61,517 bases of DNA, from contig CAIQVH010000023.1 in assembly GCA_903875215.1 (NCBI GenBank), positions 1 to 61,517 of the forward strand, given 5' to 3'. The stretch's first letter is position 1. Every line of letters begins with the position of its first letter. Shown here piece after piece: positions 23,824 through 31,761 of this stretch. A model generated the notes under the pieces. That model saw only the letters and a list, made by a program, of their open reading frames with translations. It ran no database searches and was not told the DNA's origin. Position numbers and translations under genes: made by a program. Source of the DNA: an uncultured Anaerolineae bacterium (GTDB lineage Bacteria > Chloroflexota > Anaerolineae > Anaerolineales > Villigracilaceae).

Positions 23824-23846
23824 TTATCATGAAAAAATTGTGATAA
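23824..23846. promoter_or_regulatory. Inverted repeat upstream of the AOR promoter
   Basis: TTATCA-N11-TGATAA centred about 76 nt upstream of the predicted start of the aldehyde oxidoreductase gene. The spacing is within the range of activator sites such as CRP/FNR-family proteins, but the sequence is not a consensus FNR box. It could also be chance in an AT-rich gap. Confidence 0.3.
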
Positions 23847-23875
23847 TTTGTGCCGTTAAGAAAAAACTTAGTAGA

Positions 23876-23904
23876 TTGATTTGGATTTTTGAGAATGCTA
23901 TCAT
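23876..23904 (+). promoter_or_regulatory. Promoter of the aldehyde oxidoreductase gene
   Basis: TTGATT (23876-23881), a 17-base spacer, TATCAT (23899-23904). It predicts a start near 23911 and a 60-nt leader with AAGGAG before the ATG at 23971. Confidence 0.65.
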
Positions 23905-23970
23905 AAGTTAACGATCTCGTCGGCTCCCGATGGAGACATTTTTGTTTCGCAGATTCATAAGGAGAACATT

Positions 23971-25797
23971 ATGGCATATGGTGGTTACGCAGACAAAGTT
24001 GCTTGGGTCGATTTGACGGCAGGTAAAGTCGAGTACAAGCCCATCGCGGACGAAGACAAACGCAAATATATTGGCGGTCGCGGTTTGGGCGTGAAGTATG
24101 TGTTCGACAACGGCCCCAAAGTTGGGCCGCTTTCTCCCGAAAACATTTTGTGCTTCATGACCGGCCCGTTGACTGGTTCGGAAGCCAATATGAGCGGGCG
24201 CATGGCGGTTGTGACCAAATCTCCGCTGACCGGAACTGTGACCGATAGTCATCACGGCGGCTGGTCGGCTGCCCGCCTGCGCTGGTCGGGCTTCGATGGA
24301 CTGGTTTTCAAGGGCAAGGCTGCCAAACCGGTCTATGCTTATGTTCATGATGGCGGTGTGGAATTGCTCGATGCCGGGGAAGTGTGGGGCAAGGGCGTCC
24401 ATGATACCGTGAAGTTCTTCAAGGAAAAATATGGCGAAAAAGACCTGACGGTCATCGCCATCGGCCCGGCTGGCGAAAATCTCGTCAAGTTTGCGTGCTG
24501 GATGAATGAAAATGATCGCGCTTCTGGCCGCGGCGGTACCGGCTGCGTCGGCGGCTCGAAGAATCTCAAGGCCATTGTAGTCAAGGCTGAAAAGAATATC
24601 ACCAAAGCTGCTGACCGCGAAGCCTGGAAGGCTGCTCACAAACGCGCCCTGGAGTGCATCATGGCTCCCGAGAATATCACCAGCCCGCGCAAGGGTGGTC
24701 TCTCGGTCTATGGCACCAACGTGCTGATGAACATCACCAGCAGCATCGGCGCGCTGCCCACAAAAAACAGCATGGTGACCTCCTACGGCGAAAATGCCGA
24801 AAAGATTTCGGGCGAATATATCAAGGAGCACCTGCTCGTTGATGATCCGACCTGTCATGCCTGCCCGGTGGCCTGCAAGAAGGAAATCGAAGTCAAAGAC
24901 GGCCCCTACAAGGGTCTGCGCATGGAATCGGTGGAATACGAACCGGCCTGGTCGGTTGGCGCGAACTGCGGCAACAATGACGCCCGCCTGGTTGGCAAAA
25001 TGATCGACCTTTCCAATGATTATGGCTTCGATGCCATCGAAATCGGCCACCCGCTCTCTGTGTGGATGGAAGCCACTGAAAAGGGTTACACCGGCGCAGA
25101 AGGCACCCTGGCCTGGGGCGACCCGGATGGCATGACCAAAGCTGCCGAGATGATCGCCTTCCGCAAAGGCTTCGGTAATGTCATGGCTGAAGGCGCAAAT
25201 GCCACCGCCGCGCATTTTGGACACCCCGAACTTGCCATGACCTGCAAGGGCCAGGGCATCCCGGCTTATGACCCGCGTGGGCTCAAGGGCGAGGGCATTG
25301 GGTATGCCACTTCCAATCGTGGCGCCTGCCACCTGCGCGCCTACACTCCCGCCGCTGAACTGGGTGTCATGCCGTTTGGATCTCTGAAAGTTGATCCGAT
25401 TGCGTGGAAGGGCAAGGGCGAACTGGTCAAGATCTTCCAGGAAGTTCACGCCTTCTCCGACAGCATGGACATCTGCAAATTCTCGGCATTTGCCCAGGGC
25501 GCAGATGAATACGCCGCCCAGTATTCTGCCATGGTGGGCATTCCCTTCACGGCTGGCGACGTGCTCAAGACTGGCGAGCGCATCTACAACCTCGAGCGTT
25601 ACTACAACAACCTGGCTGGCTTTGGCGCTGGCAGCGACCAGCTCCCCGAACGCTTCCTCAAGGAACCCTCCACGATGCCGGGCTCTCTGGGACAGGTCTG
25701 TGAACTTGACCTGATGCTGGCCGAGTACTATGAAAAGCGCGGCTGGGACAACGGCGTTGTGCCCGCAGCCAAGCTCAAGGAACTGGAAATCGCCTGA
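23971..25797 (+). CDS. Aldehyde ferredoxin oxidoreductase (tungsten enzyme)
   Basis: A 608-residue AOR-family protein, normal family length. The N-terminal AOR domain has YIGGRGLGVKYVF, MTGPLTGSEANMSGR and DSHHGGWSAARLRWSGFDG. The [4Fe-4S] ligands C295, C298 and C302 are in CHACPVAC, with the fourth Cys in MDICKF. The enzyme carries a tungsto-bis-pterin and oxidises aldehydes (or reduces acids) with ferredoxin. A dedicated radical-SAM maturase and MoaD protein are encoded convergently downstream, which supports a tungsten enzyme. It is transcribed alone with its own promoter and terminator. Confidence 0.94.
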   Translation: MAYGGYADKVAWVDLTAGKVEYKPIADEDKRKYIGGRGLGVKYVFDNGPKVGPLSPENILCFMTGPLTGSEANMSGRMAVVTKSPLTGTVTDSHHGGWSAARLRWSGFDGLVFKGKAAKPVYAYVHDGGVELLDAGEVWGKGVHDTVKFFKEKYGEKDLTVIAIGPAGENLVKFACWMNENDRASGRGGTGCVGGSKNLKAIVVKAEKNITKAADREAWKAAHKRALECIMAPENITSPRKGGLSVYGTNVLMNITSSIGALPTKNSMVTSYGENAEKISGEYIKEHLLVDDPTCHACPVACKKEIEVKDGPYKGLRMESVEYEPAWSVGANCGNNDARLVGKMIDLSNDYGFDAIEIGHPLSVWMEATEKGYTGAEGTLAWGDPDGMTKAAEMIAFRKGFGNVMAEGANATAAHFGHPELAMTCKGQGIPAYDPRGLKGEGIGYATSNRGACHLRAYTPAAELGVMPFGSLKVDPIAWKGKGELVKIFQEVHAFSDSMDICKFSAFAQGADEYAAQYSAMVGIPFTAGDVLKTGERIYNLERYYNNLAGFGAGSDQLPERFLKEPSTMPGSLGQVCELDLMLAEYYEKRGWDNGVVPAAKLKELEIA

Positions 25798-25818
25798 TTT
25801 CCGACGACAGACAGTCAA

Positions 25819-25867
25819 CCCTAAAAAAAAGGGGCGCGCCCAGCCGGGCGCGTTCCTTTTTTTAGGG
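25819..25867. terminator. Bidirectional terminator after the aldehyde oxidoreductase
   Basis: A hairpin with outer arms CCCTAAAAAAA / TTTTTTTAGGG and a GC-rich core (GGGGCGCGCCC / GGGCGCGTTCC, one imperfect region), loop AGCC. It has T7 on the plus strand and T8 on the minus, so it can serve both the AOR gene and the convergent maturase operon. Confidence 0.9.
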
Positions 25868-25876
25868 TCTGATGAA

Positions 25877-26140
25877 TTATCCGCCTGCGCGCAGTGTTTT
25901 CAGGCGGAAACGCTCCATAAAATCAGCATACACATCTTCGTGGATTTCCATCTCCAACTGCACCTGGCCGACTTCGAGCGACCCCAGCCGAAAAGGTTCC
26001 AACCGCTCCAGGCGGACGCTCCACCCGTCACCTGCAACGGTATTTTCAGCTGCTACTTCCCCGCCAAGTTCCTGCAGATACTCCTTCAGCAGAAAATAAG
26101 GGATGCCGCGCATGACATGAGTATGGGTGATTATGGACAC
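25877..26140 (-). CDS. Small protein of the AOR maturation locus (DUF1952-like)
   Basis: About 87 residues. A GTG at 26140 is chosen: AGGGA lies eight bases upstream and it overlaps the maturase stop by 10 nt. An ATG at 26113 (MRGIPYFLLKEYLQELGGEV) is the alternative. The protein resembles small DUF1952 proteins linked to molybdopterin/MoaD loci, but this is recollection. It is the last gene of the MoaD-maturase string. It may assist pterin cofactor insertion. Confidence 0.55.
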   Translation of the reverse strand: MSIITHTHVMRGIPYFLLKEYLQELGGEVAAENTVAGDGWSVRLERLEPFRLGSLEVGQVQLEMEIHEDVYADFMERFRLKTLRAGG

Positions 26141-27396
26141 TGGATAATTCCCTGCGCCCACAGGCAGCCGCCGCACACCGGGAAAACTGTATTGGCGAGA
26201 CAATCTTCCTCGTTGGTTTCAGATAAATCGCAGCCGCCGCAAAAGGTACAGGGGGCGAAAGCAAAATTGTGCAGGCGTTCGCGGTACGCCACGTAATCGG
26301 GATCCAGCCACAGCTCAGATAGTCCACGTTCATTCACACTACCGATGATATGTTTGCGCGAAATGCGTTGTTTGCCATGCAGAAAGCTGGTGTGGGTGTG
26401 CATCAGCGGCCAGCACGGGCTGACTTCTCCCGTCCAGGCAATGGACATGGTGCCACTTTCGACAAAATTACAGGTATCATTCGCGCCGCCCCAGTTGTTG
26501 CCCGCATAGCTGACATTCAACTGGCTGTTGAAGGTTTCGATCAGCGCGTCAGATGTCAGGGCGTTGAAATCCATTTTGGGCAGGCTCAGGCGCGGCAGGT
26601 TGGGAGCCTGAAGATAGGCGATATTGTGAATGGTGCCGGCATACAGCCGGTCATCCTGCATATTTTCGGTGGCGGGCTGCACATTGCTCACTGAAAAATA
26701 TTTGGCTTTTAACGATTTCCCCAGCTTGATGACCTGGGGCAGGTCGGCGATGTTGCGTTTCATGGCCACAAAGGCAATGCCAATTTCAGGCCTGGGGAAG
26801 TGGCTGGCTGGCCGCATTTTGGCGAATCGCTTCAGGTTTTCGATAATCACCGGCAGTTCGGCGCCCAGCCGAACATCGGAATAGGTTTCGGGGGTGGCTC
26901 CGTCAATCGAAACCCATAGCACGTCCAATCCCGATTCGATCAGCTCCTGCGCTTTTTTCTCGGTGAGAGTTGTGCCATTGGTAATCAATTCGACCTTTTT
27001 GACGCCCAGGTCTTTGACTCGCTTGACCCACTCAATTGTCTTGGGATGAAACAATGGTTCGCCAATGCCACCGAAATAGACATCGGGCAATGGGTCAAGT
27101 TGTTTGAGCCCGGCCAGGATATTCTCAAACGTGGCATCGCTCATGCGGCCCAGTGGCTGATCCCAGGCATTGCGAAAACAGGTGATGCAATCCAGGTTAC
27201 AGGCTACGGTTGGTTCAATGTAGATTTTGGTCAGGTGCGTGACCGGGCGGTGCATGCGCACAAGGTTATTGTCTTCATCCAGGCGCACTTTGCTGCCCGG
27301 TCGGATGCCAAAGCGAGCGGCGACTTCCGGGGGGAAAACCAGCCGACCCTGTTCGTCAACTTCGGCCCAGGCCGTGGTTGTTTTGGTGGTGCTCAT
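26131..27396 (-). CDS. Radical SAM maturase of tungsten oxidoreductases, with N-terminal AbrB-like domain
   Basis: A 421-residue protein. An N-terminal swapped-hairpin AbrB-like segment (8-47, AWAEVDEQGRLVFPPEVAAR) is followed by a radical SAM core with C66, C70 and C73 (CNLDCITC). Further motifs are FGGIGEPLFHP and ITNGTTLTEKKAQEL. A SPASM-like Cys-rich C-terminus (CTFCGGCDLSETNEEDC, VCGGC) binds auxiliary clusters. This combination is the family annotated as tungsten cofactor oxidoreductase radical SAM maturase, found beside AOR genes. It presumably acts on the AOR encoded next to it. Confidence 0.88.
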   Translation of the reverse strand: MSTTKTTTAWAEVDEQGRLVFPPEVAARFGIRPGSKVRLDEDNNLVRMHRPVTHLTKIYIEPTVACNLDCITCFRNAWDQPLGRMSDATFENILAGLKQLDPLPDVYFGGIGEPLFHPKTIEWVKRVKDLGVKKVELITNGTTLTEKKAQELIESGLDVLWVSIDGATPETYSDVRLGAELPVIIENLKRFAKMRPASHFPRPEIGIAFVAMKRNIADLPQVIKLGKSLKAKYFSVSNVQPATENMQDDRLYAGTIHNIAYLQAPNLPRLSLPKMDFNALTSDALIETFNSQLNVSYAGNNWGGANDTCNFVESGTMSIAWTGEVSPCWPLMHTHTSFLHGKQRISRKHIIGSVNERGLSELWLDPDYVAYRERLHNFAFAPCTFCGGCDLSETNEEDCLANTVFPVCGGCLWAQGIIQCP

Positions 27397-27518
27397 TCAT
27401 CACACTCCGCAATATGGAAAAACACCGCTGATTGGGCGCCTTTGGAAATTATTTTACTCTTCCCCTGCAATATCACCTGTGATGTAGGTCTCATTTCTTT
27501 CAGGCATTTCCGTTTCAC

Positions 27519-27797
27519 CTATCCACCGCCCACTGCCGGGAAGACATCCAGTTTATCGTTGCGCGAAACGGGCGTCGCCAGGGCGTGCTCGAGGTAGGGG
27601 ACATCACGACCGTTGATAAAGAAGTGAACGTGACCAAGCAATTCATCGCCGTTCATCAATTCAGCCCGCAAGGCGGGATAAAGTTCGAAGCACGCTTCCA
27701 GCACGTCGCGCACAGGACTGCCATCGGGCAGGTGATCGAGGCTGATGGTTTTTTTACCGGTAATCAATCGTAATGTTGCATAAAAATTAACATTCAT
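27519..27797 (-). CDS. MoaD/ThiS-family sulfur carrier protein
   Basis: A 92-residue beta-grasp protein starting MNVNFYATLRLITGKKTISL and ending in the essential Gly-Gly tail (FPAVGGG). MoaD supplies the dithiolene sulfur of molybdopterin/tungstopterin after adenylation and thiocarboxylation of the tail. Its ATG has GAGGA upstream. As part of the AOR maturation locus it is probably dedicated to the tungsten cofactor. Confidence 0.88.
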   Translation of the reverse strand: MNVNFYATLRLITGKKTISLDHLPDGSPVRDVLEACFELYPALRAELMNGDELLGHVHFFINGRDVPYLEHALATPVSRNDKLDVFPAVGGG

Positions 27798-27938
27798 GGG
27801 TTCTTTTCCTCAAGTCGGGAATAACATGAGTAATTTTTATCATTAAATTCAGAAAATTTCTAGTCATCTATTGCTTTGAAAGAATTGCGAGGCGGCAAGA
27901 TAAATTTTTCCTTGAGTTGATGGTTCAATTCTAAAACG

Positions 27939-27989
27939 AAAAAAAGACGGGCCTGGTCTGGCTGTCCCTGAAATTTTCCAGGCTCCGTC
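27939..27989 (-). terminator. Terminator on the minus strand upstream of moaD
   Basis: The stem GACGG-GCCTGG / CCAGGC-T-CCGTC (one bulge) has a 21-base loop and is followed on the minus strand by seven T residues. It ends the transcript of the small gene at 28064-28351, separating it from moaD. The gap 27798-28063 holds nothing else recognised besides an AT-rich, promoter-like stretch before moaD. Confidence 0.7.
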
Positions 27990-28063
27990 AGGTGTTTTTT
28001 ATGGGAGATGACAACCGCCCCGTGTCCCGCGTGGCGCGGCTTTGCAGAAGTTGTGGGTGCGGA

Positions 28064-28351
28064 TTACCTGATCCACTGCGCCCGGGAATGGTGGCGGGTG
28101 AAATTGCGATGCATGAAATGTTCGAAGTGCATAAATGCCAGGATGTGTGAAGCAGGCGCGGGTGTATGCCGTAAGGGTTGCAGCTGCGGCGGTTTTGCGA
28201 TCCCGATGGTTTTTAACAGCTTGATCAACTGGTCAATCTTGATTTTTCCGCCGGCAACCAGAGAGCCCCGGCGATATTCTTCCGCGAAGGTGATTTCATC
28301 CTTGCGGCGTTCAATGGCCATTGAGCAATCGAACATGGGATTCTCGTACAT
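28064..28351 (-). CDS. Hypothetical protein with His-rich C-terminus
   Basis: A 95-residue protein starting MYENPMFDCSMAIERRKDEI at an ATG with AAGGA upstream (frame open to 28375). The N-terminal half is charged and helical (ITFAEEYRRGSLVAGGKIKI). The last 35 residues carry eight His, suggesting metal binding. No family was recognised. It has its own predicted promoter, a leader hairpin and a downstream terminator, which supports a real single-gene unit. The C-terminal tail could be spurious. Confidence 0.45.
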   Translation of the reverse strand: MYENPMFDCSMAIERRKDEITFAEEYRRGSLVAGGKIKIDQLIKLLKTIGIAKPPQLQPLRHTPAPASHILAFMHFEHFMHRNFTRHHSRAQWIR

Positions 28352-28391
28352 GATACTGTTCCTTATCTGCCACATGATACTAATTCGTTAA

Positions 28392-28514
28392 AACATAACA
28401 GCCGCCAAATCACGTTGAGCGGCTGTTGTGTTACCCTATCGAAATGAAGTTGTTCCGCCTGTCAAGAAGGAGCATTCACAATTTCATCATACAACTTTTA
28501 GGTCGCTTGTTCAA
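28392..28514 (-). promoter_or_regulatory. Promoter and leader hairpin of the small His-rich gene
   Basis: On the minus strand: TTGAAC (28509-28514), 17 bases, TATGAT (28486-28491). This predicts a leader of about 125 nt that contains a 14-bp hairpin (28392-28405 with 28419-28432, one G-T pair) followed by a TTATGTTTT tract. The hairpin might terminate the upstream rhodanese operon, or attenuate the small gene, since it lies between promoter and gene. Confidence 0.5.
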
Positions 28515-28542
28515 CCCTGGGTTTGGGTTTTGCCGGGGCCGG

Positions 28543-28887
28543 TTAATAAAAACCGATCGAGGGCTGAATCTGTTCGGCGTAAGCGGCAATGCCCCCTTGC
28601 AGGCTGTGGACGTTTTGCCAGCCTTGTTGGCGCATCCAGCCGGTGACGTTGGCAGAGCGGGCGCCGTGGTGACACAGGATGACCAGCGGGGTTTGTGGGT
28701 CGCGCAGTTCGGCGGGAAAAGCATCCAGCAGGTTGCGTGCGAGTTGGCTGAGCGGCAGGAGGTGGACGCGCGGATCTTCCAGCCGGGCCAGGTCCACTTC
28801 CCAGGCTTCGCGCACGTCAAGGATGGTGAATTTTTCGTCGGTTTGCAGGCGTTCGGCCAGCTGCTGGACGTTGATTTCTGGAATCAT
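28543..28887 (-). CDS. Rhodanese-like sulfurtransferase
   Basis: A 114-residue single rhodanese domain. FTILDVREAWE is the N-terminal strand, and the active-site loop CHHGARSAN has the catalytic Cys72. LQGGIAAYAEQIQP is the typical end. It carries persulfide sulfur; in this neighbourhood it might supply MoaD, but that is only proximity. It follows the DUF2179-like gene by 11 nt in the same operon. Confidence 0.92.
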   Translation of the reverse strand: MIPEINVQQLAERLQTDEKFTILDVREAWEVDLARLEDPRVHLLPLSQLARNLLDAFPAELRDPQTPLVILCHHGARSANVTGWMRQQGWQNVHSLQGGIAAYAEQIQPSIGFY

Positions 28888-28898
28888 GGCATGTTCTT

Positions 28899-29429
28899 TC
28901 AGGCGCGCCAGTAGCCGTGACGCATTGGACGCACGTCTTCGGAGGTCATAAAGGCTTCGGGGTCGGTGGCGTGGACAAGTTGTTCAATTTTGCTAATATC
29001 TTTGCGCAGGATGCTGACGGAGAGCATGCTGACCATGCCATCGCGTCCACGTGCCGGGATTTCAGTCACGCCGAAACCGGCTTCGCGCAGGGCGCCGGCC
29101 AGCAGGGCGCCGCGCCGTGAGCTGATGATTTGCAGCTGGGTGTGCCCAATCGCCAGCCGCTCCTCGATCAGCATTCCGACCACGTTGCCAGTGGCGAATC
29201 CAGCGGCGTAGCCGATGACGTTGAGGGGATTATCGAGATGCCCGAGCACGGAGGAAATGGCCACAACATAGACGACTGATTGGAAAAAGCCCAGGCCCCA
29301 GGCGATGCCTTTGCGCCCACGCATGACGAACAACATGCGCAGGGTGTCGAAGGTCATGTCTGTGACACGCAAGGCAAAGATGACCAGAGCGCCCAGCCAG
29401 GCCTCTGGGGAGAGAAAAAAAGCCATCAT
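28899..29429 (-). CDS. DUF2179 / UPF0316 membrane protein
   Basis: A 176-residue protein with an N-terminal membrane part of about three helices (LGALVIFALRVTDMTFDTLR, GLGFFQSVVYVVAISSVLGH, GYAAGFATGNVVGMLIEE). The cytoplasmic C-terminal DUF2179-like domain has GFGVTEIPARGRDGMVSMLSV and VHATDPEAFMTSEDVRPM. The fold is shared with YebE/YitT-type proteins; the function is unknown. Upstream of the rhodanese gene and probably co-transcribed with it. Confidence 0.88.
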   Translation of the reverse strand: MMAFFLSPEAWLGALVIFALRVTDMTFDTLRMLFVMRGRKGIAWGLGFFQSVVYVVAISSVLGHLDNPLNVIGYAAGFATGNVVGMLIEERLAIGHTQLQIISSRRGALLAGALREAGFGVTEIPARGRDGMVSMLSVSILRKDISKIEQLVHATDPEAFMTSEDVRPMRHGYWRA

Positions 29430-29454
29430 GGTAGACTCCTTTCACCAATAAAGC

Positions 29455-29479
29455 GGGGCGCAGGATGGTCCTGCGCCCC
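29455..29479 (-). terminator. Hairpin after the glucan phosphorylase
   Basis: An 11-bp stem GGGGCGCAGGA / TCCTGCGCCCC with a 3-base loop. It is followed on the minus strand by GCTTTATT. Likely terminator of the phosphorylase transcript (stop at 29487); the T run is short. Confidence 0.65.
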
Positions 29480-29486
29480 GGTCATT

Positions 29487-31625
29487 CTATTTTACTTTTG
29501 GCAGGTACAACTTTTCGACATATTCCTTCAGCATGCGCCGGGTGCTGAATTGGGGGGTGATGGTGCGCATTGATTCTTTCATGCGCTGCACCCATTTCAC
29601 CGGAACATCGTTGCCATCACGCTCGGTGTAGTAGAGCGGGATGATCTCGTTTTCCAGGGTAGCATACAGGCTTTCCGTGTCGGTTTCGTCTTGCACCGTG
29701 GAGTCCAGGTCGGCATCCGGGCCGATCGCCCAGCCGTTGTCGCCGTTGAAGGCTTCGCGCCACCAGCCATCCAGCACCGAGAAGTTGAGCGCGCCATTCA
29801 GCGCGGCTTTCATGCCCGAGGTACCGCTGGCCTCGTTGGGCCGGCGAGGGGTGTTCATCCAGATATCCACGCCCTGGACGAGGTAGCGGGCCACATTCAT
29901 GTCGTAATCTTCCAGGAAGACGATCCGGCCCCCGTTTTCGGCTTTCTTGACCTTGCGGTAAACTTCCTGGATCAGGTGTTTGCCGGGTTCATCGGCGGGG
30001 TGCGCTTTGCCGGAAAACAGAATCTGAACCGGCCGGTTGGGCTGGTTAATCAGGTTCAGCAGGCGGTCGAACTCGCTCAGCGCCAGGCTGGCACGCTTGT
30101 ACGTGGCAAAACGCCGCGCGAAGCCGATGGTCAGCACATACGGGTCGAGCATCACCCCGGCGGCGATCACCTGCACCGGGTGGAATCCACCCTGAATCCA
30201 GCGCTGACGGGCGCGTTCTTGCATGTAAAAGACCAGTTTGCGTTTGAGATGGCTGCGCACTGCCCATAATTCCTGGGCCGGGATGTTTTCAATCTTTTTC
30301 CACATCTCGAAATCATCGAGATGATCGAGCCAGTCGGGGCCGAAATATTTCTCAAACAGCACGCGAATGCGACGCGCCATCCAGGTGGTGGTGTGCACGC
30401 CGTTGGTCACAAACGTGATCGGCACTTCGTCGCTGCTTTTGCCGGGCCACAGGCCTTTCCACATCTCGCGGCTGACGACTCCGTGCAGTTCCGAAACCGC
30501 GTTGCGGTGATCGGAGAAGCGCAGTGCCAGGATCGGCATCGAGAAGGTTTCGCCCCAGGTTTGCTGGTGACGTGCCAGGTCAACGAACTGGTCGCGGGTC
30601 AGGCCCATTTCGGGCCACATCATCGCCAGGTATTTGTCAATCAACCAGAGCGGGAATTCGTCGTTGCCCGCCGGGACGGGTGTGTGGGTGGTGAAGACGT
30701 TGTGGGTTTTCGTCTCGGCAATCGCCGCTTCCAGAGACTTCCCGGCTTTCACCATTTCGCGGACGCGTTCCAGCGTCATGAAGGCGGCGTGGCCTTCGTT
30801 CATGTGCCAGACGGTGGGCGCAAAGCCCAGCGCGCGCAGGGCGCGCACGCCGCCAATGCCCAGCAGCACTTCCTGCATGATGCGCAGGTTGATGTCGCTC
30901 CAGTACAGGCGTGTGGTCAGCTGGCGCACCATAGGCGGGTTCGTATCGAGGTTTGTATCGAGCAGATACAGGGGAGTCCGGCCGATGCGCACTTCCCAGA
31001 TGCGGGCCTGCACCGGCCCATCGGGAAATTCGACCGTGATGGTCAGTTCCGTGCCATCGGCATTTTTGACCGTCAGCAGCGGCAGGCCTTCAAACTTGAG
31101 CGGGTTGTTGATGGCTTCCTGCCAGCCGTCCTCGGTAATGCGCTGTGAAAAATAGCCTTCCGTATACAGCAGGCCGATGCCCACCAGCGGCAGCCCCAAA
31201 TCCGACGATTCTTTCAGGTGATCGCCTGAGAGCACGCCAAGCCCGCCGGAATAGATCGGCAGGGTCTCGTGCAAGCCGAATTCCATCGAAAAATACGCAA
31301 TCTGGTCGGTGTTGCCGGGGTATTGGGAGGAAAACCAGGGGCCGCGATGCTGCATATAGGCATCAAATTCGGTAAAGACGCGGTCATAAATCTCCAGGTA
31401 AAACGGATCCTGGGCAGCCGCATTCAATACCGGGCGTTCCAGCTGGCGCAGGAACAGGATCGGGTTGTGCCGGGTCAACTCCCACAGGTTGTTATCAATC
31501 CGGTTGAACAGACGTTGGGCGGTCGGGTTCCAGACCCACCAGAGGTTGTAAGCCAGTTCCCCCAGCCGGTTGATCCGGCGCGGCAGGTCAAAATGATTGG
31601 GAAGTTTTGATTTGTAGTTGGTCAT
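29487..31625 (-). CDS. glgP: Alpha-glucan (glycogen/maltodextrin) phosphorylase
   Basis: A 712-residue GT35 phosphorylase of the shorter bacterial/archaeal type. It starts MTNYKSKLPNHFDLP at an ATG with AAAGGA (frame open to 31658). IAYFSMEFGLHETLPIYSGGLGVLSGDHLK and the PLP-site region NEASGTSGMKAALNGALNFS (Lys in GMKAA) are diagnostic. It releases glucose 1-phosphate from alpha-1,4-glucans. It is a single gene with its own hairpin and no other glycogen genes nearby. Confidence 0.95.
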   Translation of the reverse strand: MTNYKSKLPNHFDLPRRINRLGELAYNLWWVWNPTAQRLFNRIDNNLWELTRHNPILFLRQLERPVLNAAAQDPFYLEIYDRVFTEFDAYMQHRGPWFSSQYPGNTDQIAYFSMEFGLHETLPIYSGGLGVLSGDHLKESSDLGLPLVGIGLLYTEGYFSQRITEDGWQEAINNPLKFEGLPLLTVKNADGTELTITVEFPDGPVQARIWEVRIGRTPLYLLDTNLDTNPPMVRQLTTRLYWSDINLRIMQEVLLGIGGVRALRALGFAPTVWHMNEGHAAFMTLERVREMVKAGKSLEAAIAETKTHNVFTTHTPVPAGNDEFPLWLIDKYLAMMWPEMGLTRDQFVDLARHQQTWGETFSMPILALRFSDHRNAVSELHGVVSREMWKGLWPGKSSDEVPITFVTNGVHTTTWMARRIRVLFEKYFGPDWLDHLDDFEMWKKIENIPAQELWAVRSHLKRKLVFYMQERARQRWIQGGFHPVQVIAAGVMLDPYVLTIGFARRFATYKRASLALSEFDRLLNLINQPNRPVQILFSGKAHPADEPGKHLIQEVYRKVKKAENGGRIVFLEDYDMNVARYLVQGVDIWMNTPRRPNEASGTSGMKAALNGALNFSVLDGWWREAFNGDNGWAIGPDADLDSTVQDETDTESLYATLENEIIPLYYTERDGNDVPVKWVQRMKESMRTITPQFSTRRMLKEYVEKLYLPKVK

Positions 31626-31749
31626 TCTCAGTCCTTTCAAAAGAGCGCTGGCAATCATACCACACCGGCCAGATTGTCAGCCCTGGCAGGCAGTTATTTC
31701 AAAAAATCAACTAAATCGATCTGGATGATCTGCACGAGGGGCAATCGTC

Positions 31750-31755
31750 TATAAT
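31750..31755 (+). promoter_or_regulatory. -10 element placing lutA as a leaderless transcript
   Basis: TATAAT at 31750-31755 ends six bases before the lutA ATG (31762), so transcription would start at or next to the start codon. There is no Shine-Dalgarno sequence in the remaining bases. No good -35 hexamer was found. Confidence 0.5.
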
Positions 31756-31761
31756 CACACC

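Noticed and set aside
23908-25818. 636-codon minus-strand frame opposite the aldehyde oxidoreductase
   Set aside because: Shadow ORF caused by third-position bias; the plus-strand AOR has all cofactor motifs and its own promoter and terminator.
27939-28060. Possible molybdenum-cofactor riboswitch upstream of moaD
   Set aside because: The segment fits a plain terminator of the upstream small gene; the conserved Moco core was not found and the terminator precedes the likely moaD promoter.
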